From positions 1 through 10,166 of the forward strand of contig JBBTRP010000041.1 of the NCBI GenBank assembly GCA_038065125.1: a DNA stretch of 10,166 nucleotides, read 5' to 3'. Below the pieces are notes generated by a model that made no database searches, was not told the origin of the DNA, and saw only the letters and a program-made list of their open reading frames with translations. Source of the stretch: JBBTRP01 sp038065125. Its GTDB lineage: Bacteria; Patescibacteriota; Patescibacteriia; JACQRZ01. The translations under genes and the position numbers were made by a program. Positions 5,494 through 10,166 of the stretch are shown piece after piece; position 1 is the stretch's first letter; every line of letters starts with the position of its first letter.

Positions 5494-7218
5494 ATGGAAA
5501 CCATCAAAAAACGAATTGCGAACGCGCTGAAAAACTCGCTGAAAAAAATGGGGGGCGTTGCTCCACTCGCCATTGAATCGCTTCTGGAATCCCCGCCGGA
5601 TTCCACGCTGGGGGATCTCGCATTTCCCTGTTTTTCACTTGCAAAAGAGCTGCGGAAATCTCCCGCTCAGGTTGCGGACGAACTGGCATGCGCACTCCCG
5701 AAGGCTGCCGATGTCGACCGGGTCAGCGCCGCGGGACCGTATGTCAATTTTTTTCTGAACGCCCGCGCGCTTGCGGCCCTCGCAAACTCAAAAACGCCAA
5801 AAAAGAAAAAAACAAAGGGAACGATTGTCATCGAGTACGTCTCCCCGAACACGAACAAACCCTTGCACTTGGGACATGTGCGAAACGCGGTGCTGGGGGA
5901 CAGCGTGGCACGGATTTTGGAGGCGACGGGAAACACGGTCGTGAAAACGTGTCTCGTGAACGATCGCGGCATTCACATTTGCAAATCCATGGTGGCGTAT
6001 CTTGAAGAAGGTAAGAAGTTAGAGGTAAGAGGTAAGAGGTTGCCGACGCCGAAATCGGAAGATACTAAAGGTGACCACTTCGTTGGAAACCACTACGTCC
6101 TCTTTGAGAGAAAGTTAAAAGACGATCCGTCGCTCATGGAGTCTGCGCAGGAGTGCCTCAAGCGCTGGGAAGCAGGGGACAGGCGCACTCGCACACTCTG
6201 GAAAAAGATGAACACATGGGTGCTTGCCGGTATGAAAGAGACATACCGTCGGCTCGGGATAGATTTTGATAAAACGTATTTTGAAAGTCAGATCTACGAC
6301 AAGGGCAAAGATCTTATTTTAAAAAACCTTAACAAGGGTGTGGTGGTACGCGACGAGACCGGCGCGGTGTACGCAGATCTCTCGACCTGGAATCTCCCGA
6401 ACAAAATTCTCTTGCGAAAAGACGGCACGTGTCTCTACATCACGCAGGACGTGTATCTTGCGGTGCAAAAAGCAAAGGACTTCAAAGCACGCTCCTCGAT
6501 TTATGTTATCGGATCGGAACAGGATCTCTATCTTAAACAGCTCTTTGCGGTGCTCGACCTCTTCAAATTCGTCTGGGCAAAAAATCTGCGCCATCTCAGT
6601 TATGGTATGGTCAATCTGCCGGAAGGAAAAATGAAGTCGCGGGAGGGGACGGTCGTTGATGCCGACGACCTCTTAGATGAACTCGAGACCCTCGCACGTG
6701 TTGAAATACAAAAACGGGATGCAGCGCTCTCGCAAAAGGAAGCTTCCCGCCGCGCAAAAACGATCGCGCTTTCCGCGCTCAAATTCTACATGGTTGATGT
6801 GAGTCCGAAGTCAGAAATGACCTTTGACCCGAAACAGTCAATCGCGTTTCAGGGACACACGGGGCCGTACCTCCTCTACACCGTCGCGCGGCTTGAGAGT
6901 ATTCTGCGAAAAGCAAAAAAATCCCGCGCACCCGTGCGCGGCGCCGCGTATGACTGGTTGGCTGAAAAACAGCTACTCCTCTCGCTCCTTCAATTTGATG
7001 ACATCACAAGGCGCGCTGCCGCCGAACTCAATCCTTCAGTAATTTCGCACTATCTCTTTGACCTTGCGCAAAAAATCAACGACTACTACCATACGACTCC
7101 GATCTTGAGCGCGCCCGAATCGATCCGTCAGAGCCGCATCTTACTCATCGCGCGACTCTCCGGCACACTCAAACAAGGTCTCGACCTCCTGGGAATTAAA
7201 ACGCTTGAGAAGATGTAA
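5494..7218 (+). CDS. argS: arginyl-tRNA synthetase
   Basis: Class I synthetase that charges tRNA(Arg) with arginine using ATP, in the cytoplasm. The 574 residues are close to the usual bacterial length. Order: ArgS N-terminal tRNA-binding domain (1-90), then a Rossmann catalytic core with the HIGH motif HLGH (125-128) inside SPNTNKPLHLGH, the conserved NDRGIHICKSM segment (156-166) and KGDHFVG (192-198). The KMSK-type loop reads GKMKSREG (378-385), the degenerate form usual in ArgS. The C-terminal DALR anticodon-binding domain (about 456-574) starts with GPYLLYTVAR. An extra stretch of about 7 residues around 173-182 (GKKLEVRGKR) is encoded by a 7-bp tandem repeat and sits where the family has a shorter loop before TP. 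The ATG at 5494 fits the N-terminal domain. Two membrane-protein genes follow with gaps of 5 and 3 nt, probably cotranscribed. Confidence 0.97.
   Translation: METIKKRIANALKNSLKKMGGVAPLAIESLLESPPDSTLGDLAFPCFSLAKELRKSPAQVADELACALPKAADVDRVSAAGPYVNFFLNARALAALANSKTPKKKKTKGTIVIEYVSPNTNKPLHLGHVRNAVLGDSVARILEATGNTVVKTCLVNDRGIHICKSMVAYLEEGKKLEVRGKRLPTPKSEDTKGDHFVGNHYVLFERKLKDDPSLMESAQECLKRWEAGDRRTRTLWKKMNTWVLAGMKETYRRLGIDFDKTYFESQIYDKGKDLILKNLNKGVVVRDETGAVYADLSTWNLPNKILLRKDGTCLYITQDVYLAVQKAKDFKARSSIYVIGSEQDLYLKQLFAVLDLFKFVWAKNLRHLSYGMVNLPEGKMKSREGTVVDADDLLDELETLARVEIQKRDAALSQKEASRRAKTIALSALKFYMVDVSPKSEMTFDPKQSIAFQGHTGPYLLYTVARLESILRKAKKSRAPVRGAAYDWLAEKQLLLSLLQFDDITRRAAAELNPSVISHYLFDLAQKINDYYHTTPILSAPESIRQSRILLIARLSGTLKQGLDLLGIKTLEKM
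6010..6041 (+). repeat. 7-bp tandem repeat inside argS
   Basis: Four units plus a partial one: GGTAAGA at 6010, 6024 and 6031, a variant AGTTAGA at 6017, then GGTT. Three units are 21 bp, which preserves the reading frame and adds seven residues. The stretch encodes G173-R182 in a surface-loop region before the KGDHFVG motif. Confidence 0.8.
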
Positions 7219-7223
7219 CAGCT

Positions 7224-7454
7224 ATGTCTCTTGTCTCCATCGCCTTCATCCTCTTCCTCCTCTTTGCTGCGATCTGGGCGCTGATGAGCGCGATCATGGT
7301 CCTCCTGCTCATCCGTTACGAGGGCTTATCAGTGGCAACCTGGATTGCGGTTGGATTATATGGAATCGTTTCCGGCGCAATCTTTCTCGTCGTCGGCAGC
7401 CACCTTGCAATCGTCGGCATCGACACGCTTCTCCCGTTCATCTCGACTTACTAA
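7224..7454 (+). CDS. small two-helix membrane protein
   Basis: A 76-residue hydrophobic protein with two predicted membrane segments (about 4-30 and 38-66) joined by a short polar turn, RYEGLS (31-36). There is no cleavable signal peptide and no catalytic motif. The family is not recognised. The ATG lies 5 nt after the argS stop, and the next gene begins 3 nt after its own stop, so it sits inside a tight operon between argS and the PH-domain protein. Tight coupling with another membrane protein suggests the two may act together in the envelope; this is inference. Reading-frame continuity and membrane periodicity make it a real gene. Confidence 0.75.
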   Translation: MSLVSIAFILFLLFAAIWALMSAIMVLLLIRYEGLSVATWIAVGLYGIVSGAIFLVVGSHLAIVGIDTLLPFISTY

Positions 7455-7457
7455 ACT

Positions 7458-7991
7458 ATGTCTCTCTTTGATCACGAACGCGTCCTCCTCAAAGTACGGA
7501 GCCATCCGATCATCTTTATTGTGAGAAGCCTCCTCTTTATCACGCTGGGGTTCGTCCCGCTGGGACTTGCGTCCGTTAACGTGCAGGAGCTCTTCGGACG
7601 CGAGGTCGACGAGACGGTCCTGGTCTTGGGGCTGGGAATTTACTATCTCTACCTCGCCCTATTTCTTCTCTTTACGTTTTTTGATCACCATTTGGACATC
7701 TGGATTCTCACCGACTCGCACGTAATCAATGTCGAGCAGAACTCGCTGTTTAGCCGAAACGTTGCCAAGCAAGAACTCAGCCGTATCCAGGATGTCGAGG
7801 CGCAAATCAAGGGAATTTTGCCAACGATTTTTAACTACGGCAACGTCTATATCCAGACAGCCGGAACAGAGGAGCGCATCACGTTTACCGCGGTGCCTAA
7901 TCCGCGCGCGATTGCCGACACTATTATCAGACTCATGGACGATGCGCGGAAAGAGCCGGATGCTCCCGCCTCTGCCGGACATAAGCTTTAA
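7458..7991 (+). CDS. bacterial PH-domain (YdbS-like) membrane protein
   Basis: A 177-residue inner-membrane protein with two transmembrane helices (about 17-40 and 53-76) followed by a cytoplasmic bacterial pleckstrin-homology domain (bPH2/DUF304 type, about 80-160). The domain is recognised by ILTDSHVINVEQ (83-94), the RNVAKQELSRIQDVEA segment (100-115) and the GNVYIQTAG strand (128-136). The C-terminal tail is polar (DAPASAGHKL). The family is widespread in bacteria with no firm biochemical role; membrane association and protein assembly have been suggested. The ATG is 3 nt after the upstream membrane protein gene, making it the last gene of the argS operon. Its stop codon abuts the left arm of a 186-bp palindrome. 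Confidence 0.87.
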   Translation: MSLFDHERVLLKVRSHPIIFIVRSLLFITLGFVPLGLASVNVQELFGREVDETVLVLGLGIYYLYLALFLLFTFFDHHLDIWILTDSHVINVEQNSLFSRNVAKQELSRIQDVEAQIKGILPTIFNYGNVYIQTAGTEERITFTAVPNPRAIADTIIRLMDDARKEPDAPASAGHKL

Positions 7992-8176
7992 GCCTTGCAT
8001 TACGAAAACCCCAGAGGGATTCGTTTAAAATTCCAATTTCCAAATCTCAATACTCAATATCCAAACAGATCGGTTTTATTGATGATTTGAATTTGGTGCT
8101 TATGTGAGATTTGAAATTTGTTATTTGTAATTTCCCCACGGGATGCTCGAGGACACTGGTTTCGTAATTCAAGGCT
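7991..8176. repeat. 186-bp imperfect palindrome between convergent genes
   Basis: The left arm (7991-8010, AGCCTTGCATTACGAAAACC) matches the reverse complement of the right arm (8158-8176) with one mismatch and one single-base indel. Inside, CAAATCTCA (8041-8049) pairs perfectly with TGAGATTTG (8105-8113), and flanking heptad units extend that stem (8034-8049 with 8105-8120). The arms begin at the last base of one stop codon and end at the base next to the other. It could be a bidirectional transcription end or mRNA-stabilising structure, or a MITE-like element. No T-run terminator and no clear target-site duplication were found. Confidence 0.75.
8027..8134. repeat. two opposed arrays of degenerate 7-bp units
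   Basis: Six in-phase heptads occupy 8027-8068 (for example CAATTTC at 8034 and CAATATC at 8055). Five in-phase heptads of the complementary type occupy 8100-8134 (for example AAATTTG at 8114 and TTATTTG at 8121). The arrays face each other and form the inner stem of the palindrome at 7991-8176. Confidence 0.7.
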
Positions 8177-8875
8177 CTAGCTCCAGCCTTTGGCGTTGAG
8201 CGCCTGCTCGGCCGCGTTCACTTGCGCCTCCTGCTTGCTGGTGCCCTCGCCCGTGCTCACGCACTCTTTGCCCAGGTACACACCGATCCGGAACCACTTC
8301 GAGTGGTCGGGACCGCGCTCCTCAAGCACCTCATAGTGTGGGGTGACTCTCAGTTTTTCTTGCGCAATTTCCTGAAAACGGCTCTTGGGATCCACGTCGA
8401 GCCCTTTTTCAAAAATCATCGGGAGCTGCGGTATGATGAATTTGCTGATAAATTTTTCCGCCGCAGTATACCCGCGGTCAAGGTAGATTGCGCCGATGAG
8501 CGCCTCCACCGCATTGGTCATGATGTACTGCCGCGCCTTGCTGTTTGCATCGCGCGACTCTCCGCGGGATAGATACAGGGAGGAGTCCAGGTCAATGGTC
8601 CCCGCGATCCGCGCGAGCGATTTGCTATTCACGAGAGATGCGCGCCAGTTGGTCATGTCGCCTTCTGTCGCGTGCGGAAATGCCTGATACAAATAGTCCG
8701 TCACCACGAGTTCAAGAACCGCATCACCCAAAAATTCCAGCCGCTCGTTGTGTCCTAACTCAAAGCCGGGGTTTTCGTTGAGGTATGACCGGTGGACCAT
8801 CGCCTGCCGCAGCAGGTCCATATTTTTAAACTTGTGCCCAACGGTCTTCTGAAGTCTTGAAAAATCCTTGTCCAT
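8177..8875 (-). CDS. rnc: ribonuclease III
   Basis: Double-strand-specific endoribonuclease that processes rRNA precursors and structured mRNAs. The 232 residues are the normal length. The RNase III domain (about 5-155) has the signature NERLEFLGD (43-51), with acidic residues E44, E47 and D51, and the second metal-site region TNAVEALIGAIYLD (120-133) with E124. The position equal to Asp114 of the E. coli enzyme is Asn121 here. I believe asparagine occurs at this site in other bacterial family members, so activity is still likely. A double-stranded-RNA binding domain follows (about 163-230, ending TSKQEAQVNAAEQAL). The ATG at 8875 fits the family start; AAGGGG lies 12 nt upstream, a weak ribosome site. 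It is the last gene of the rpmF-nusB-rnc cluster, separated from nusB by 63 bp carrying heptad repeats. Confidence 0.96.
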   Translation of the reverse strand: MDKDFSRLQKTVGHKFKNMDLLRQAMVHRSYLNENPGFELGHNERLEFLGDAVLELVVTDYLYQAFPHATEGDMTNWRASLVNSKSLARIAGTIDLDSSLYLSRGESRDANSKARQYIMTNAVEALIGAIYLDRGYTAAEKFISKFIIPQLPMIFEKGLDVDPKSRFQEIAQEKLRVTPHYEVLEERGPDHSKWFRIGVYLGKECVSTGEGTSKQEAQVNAAEQALNAKGWS

Positions 8876-8913
8876 GGATGTAATTGCCCCTTATCCACCG
8901 CCCAATGAGTTTT

Positions 8914-8948
8914 CGCATTGGGAATTGGAAATGAGGAATTAGGAATTA
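8914..8948. repeat. array of five 7-bp units at the nusB 3' end
   Basis: Five in-phase heptads: for example GGAATTG at 8921, and GGAATTA twice at 8935 and 8942. The array overlaps the last codons and the TAA stop of nusB (8939-8941) and fills much of the nusB-rnc gap. Confidence 0.7.
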
Positions 8949-9439
8949 GGTGGTGTATTATTTTCTTCTTTTGCCTTTTTTTCTTCCTGCACTTTTGCAA
9001 GTCGCGCCTCCTTCTCGGCAATCTCAGGAAGCACTTTTTTATAAATCGATCCCAGGACGCCATTCACGAACTTCGAGGACGAGGGTCCGCCATAGGCTTT
9101 TGCAAGTTCGATCGATTCGTTGATCGCGACGCGAGCCGGAACGTTTTGGTCGATCATCATCTCATAGATCCCGAGTCGCAAGACGTTACGGTCAATGGTC
9201 GTGATCTGCGGCAATGGCCACTCGGGTGCGTACTGGACAATGTACTGGTCAAGCGTGTCACGATTCGTGACAACCCCGCGAACAAGTTCGCCGGCAAACC
9301 CGTCATCGCGGAAGTCGGGCGCAAACTCGGTAAAATTATACTTCAAAATCTCCTCAAGCGCCTCTTGGGGCCGCGAGTGGAAGTCCCATTCGTACAGTGT
9401 CTGAAGCGCGAGAGTGCGAGAAAGATACCGATTCGACAT
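8939..9439 (-). CDS. nusB: transcription antitermination / rRNA processing factor NusB
   Basis: A 166-residue all-helical RNA-binding protein that, with S10 (NusE), binds the boxA of rRNA operons to promote antitermination and pre-rRNA maturation. The start MSNRYLSRTLALQTLYEWDF is typical. The hallmark segments are IDRNVLRLGIYEM (82-94) and INESIELAKAYG (106-117) followed by SSKFVNGVLGSIY (120-132). Residues 139-160 form an added highly charged tail (EKEARLAKVQEEKKAKEE), and the final residues TPPNS come from a heptad repeat that also provides the stop codon. The ATG at 9439 follows the rpmF stop by 9 nt, so the genes are cotranscribed. The grouping of L32, NusB and RNase III ties rRNA transcription, processing and ribosome assembly together. 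Confidence 0.95.
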   Translation of the reverse strand: MSNRYLSRTLALQTLYEWDFHSRPQEALEEILKYNFTEFAPDFRDDGFAGELVRGVVTNRDTLDQYIVQYAPEWPLPQITTIDRNVLRLGIYEMMIDQNVPARVAINESIELAKAYGGPSSSKFVNGVLGSIYKKVLPEIAEKEARLAKVQEEKKAKEENNTPPNS

Positions 9440-9448
9440 GCAGGATTA

Positions 9449-9661
9449 TCAAGCGGCCGCTTTTGCGCTTCCGGCAAGTTTTGGCTGCTTCAATTTGAGT
9501 GCGACGCGCCCCTTATACGTCCCACACGTTGGGCACGCACGGTGCGGCATCATCTGTTTTTCGCACTTGGGGCAGACGACAAAAGACTTTGGTTTTAAAG
9601 CAAAATGAGCGGCGCGGCGCCGTTTTGACGATCGTGATAAGCGTTTTCCGGGAAGACCCAT
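9449..9661 (-). CDS. rpmF: 50S ribosomal protein L32
   Basis: A 70-residue protein of the large ribosomal subunit, zinc-ribbon form. After the basic N-terminus (MGLPGKRLSRSSKRRRAAH, equivalent to the usual MAVPKRRTSKSRKR-type start) come the metal ligands C30-x2-C33 and C43-x2-C46, with the family segment HRACPTCGTYKGR (40-52). A short alanine/lysine tail ends the protein. The ATG at 9661 matches the normal L32 N-terminus; the upstream in-frame TTG at 9676 would add five residues and is less likely. No Shine-Dalgarno sequence is visible, and TATAAT directly precedes the ATG, probably by chance in a repeat. It is the first gene of the rpmF-nusB-rnc operon, behind a long repeat-filled leader. 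Confidence 0.93.
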   Translation of the reverse strand: MGLPGKRLSRSSKRRRAAHFALKPKSFVVCPKCEKQMMPHRACPTCGTYKGRVALKLKQPKLAGSAKAAA

Positions 9662-9667
9662 ATTATA

Positions 9668-9810
9668 AAGCACCAAATATTAAGCACCAAATCACAAACT
9701 GTTTTGGTTATTAGAAATTGGAGGTTGGATATTATTTGAAATTTGGATATTGGGACTTGGAATTTGTAATAACCGGTAAAGCACCAAATAATAAATTCCA
9801 AACTCCAAAC
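9668..9810. repeat. three heptad arrays in minus/plus/minus orientation, rpmF leader
   Basis: Array A (9668-9702) has AAGCACC at 9668 and 9682 alternating with AAAT-type units. Array B (9700-9773) has the complementary type (GAAATTG at 9714, GATATTG at 9746, GAATTTG at 9760), with one 4-nt phase break. Array C (9779-9810) returns to the first type (AAGCACC at 9779, AAATTCC at 9793). The 11-mer AAGCACCAAAT occurs three times. TTGGAATTT (9757-9765) pairs perfectly with AAATTCCAA (9793-9801). Confidence 0.75.
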
Positions 9811-9834
9811 CGTTAACGGTACGACGTTCTGATA

Positions 9835-9863
9835 ATTATAGCACAAAATCAACAAAAAAGCAA
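9835..9863 (-). promoter_or_regulatory. promoter of the rpmF-nusB-rnc operon
   Basis: On the minus strand TTGCTT (9863-9858), a 17-nt spacer and TATAAT (9840-9835), with an extended -10 (TGCTATAAT). The start near 9828 leaves a leader of about 167 nt before the rpmF ATG, filled by the heptad arrays. A perfect 12-bp palindrome ACCGTTAACGGT (9809-9820) lies near the 5' end of this leader. Confidence 0.65.
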
Positions 9864-9889
9864 GGGGGCGGGAGGGTGATGAAAGAAGT

Positions 9890-9913
9890 GCCCCGATCAC
9901 GGCGGACCGGGGC
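9890..9913 (-). terminator. hairpin after the right-edge gene
   Basis: GCCCCG (9890-9895) pairs with CGGGGC (9908-9913) around a 12-nt loop, about 16 nt past the stop of the partial gene on the minus strand. The tail (ACTTCTTTC) is only moderately T-rich, so it is a candidate terminator separating that gene from the rpmF promoter. Confidence 0.45.
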
Positions 9914-9928
9914 GGGGTGGGGTGCGGG

Positions 9929-10165
9929 TCAGACCGGTTTTGGCCGGGGAACGGTCTCGACGGTCGTGACGTTGAGAAACGACCGCCCGGGGTCGTCCCT
10001 GTGAAGGCGTCCCGCGAAGGAGCGACCGTCGTCGGTCTTGCCGGAGACCTTTACCGACCTTTCTGCGATGTCGTCGGCAACCCGCAGATCGATGGTCGCT
10101 AAGAGCGACTGCGCGACTCTCGTTCCGGCGAATTGGATCACCGAGAGCTCGACCGTGACGGGAAG
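9929..10165 (-). CDS. partial GC-rich gene of unknown function (C-terminal end)
   Basis: An open frame of 78 codons that enters from the right edge and stops with TGA at 9931-9929. A GTG at 10141 could be an internal start, but the frame stays open to the edge and the sequence before it (LPVTVELS) reads as coding. The peptide looks beta-rich and soluble: VELSVIQFAGTRVAQSLLAT, then RVADDIAERSVKVSGKTDDG, ending in ETVPRPKPV. Third codon positions are strongly G/C, clearly richer than the neighbouring genes. The family is not recognised. A hairpin follows the stop codon. Confidence 0.5.
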   Translation of the reverse strand, partial: LPVTVELSVIQFAGTRVAQSLLATIDLRVADDIAERSVKVSGKTDDGRSFAGRLHRDDPGRSFLNVTTVETVPRPKPV

Positions 10166-10166
10166 C

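Noticed and set aside
7985..8182. Target-site duplication that would prove a MITE insertion
   Set aside because: The flanks outside the arms (TTTA on the left, CTAG on the right) do not form a clear direct repeat.
8918..9598. A 226-codon plus-strand open frame opposite nusB and rpmF
   Set aside because: It lies fully antisense to two well-recognised genes, and its translation has no family resemblance. Long antisense frames arise from the codon bias of the real genes.
9668..9810. CRISPR-like array
   Set aside because: The units are 7 bp, degenerate and contiguous, with no unique spacers of constant length and no cas genes nearby.

Overview
The window looks like chromosomal DNA of a small-genome bacterium, most likely of the candidate phyla radiation (Patescibacteria, perhaps a Parcubacteria-type lineage). 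This is inference. It rests on bacterial housekeeping genes (argS, rnc, nusB, rpmF), short orphan proteins, TrmB-type regulators in a bacterial setting, starts without Shine-Dalgarno sequences, and dispersed degenerate 7-bp-period repeats in intergenic DNA. I see no tRNA, rRNA, transposase or CRISPR array.

Left part (1-4986), accessory and regulatory. Two TrmB-family winged-helix regulators (61-843 minus, 4036-4773 plus) each sit head-to-head with a small protein of unknown function (1020-1355 plus, 3467-3853 minus). They bracket an ABC-2 type exporter operon (ATPase 2402-3133 and permease 1617-2405, both minus). In each TrmB gene a perfect inverted repeat with a 7-nt spacer overlaps the promoter, and both genes are predicted to make leaderless or nearly leaderless mRNA. 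The divergent partner of the second TrmB gene has the best promoter in the window (TTGACA-17-TATTAT) and a strong ribosome site, with a perfect inverted repeat over its -35 box. The exporter has a roughly 180-nt structured leader. The first orphan gene is followed by about 210 nt of structured untranslated DNA and a strong terminator.

Middle part (4987-7991). An orphan gene (minus) and argS (plus) diverge from promoters that appear to share one -35 element. argS is followed within a few bases by a two-helix membrane protein and a bacterial PH-domain membrane protein, so the three probably form an operon. The argS coding sequence contains an in-frame 7-bp tandem repeat.

Right part (7991-10166). 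The plus-strand operon converges on a minus-strand operon rpmF-nusB-rnc (ribosomal protein L32, antitermination/rRNA factor NusB, RNase III). The two meet in a 186-bp imperfect palindrome whose arms abut both stop codons. Arrays of 7-bp units occur in this palindrome, between nusB and rnc (where they supply the nusB stop codon), and in the long rpmF leader, where minus/plus/minus orientations could form alternative hairpins. A GC-rich partial gene enters from the right edge.

No complete novel defence or biosynthetic system is visible. The most interesting material is the TrmB/orphan/exporter regulatory module and the heptad repeat family.
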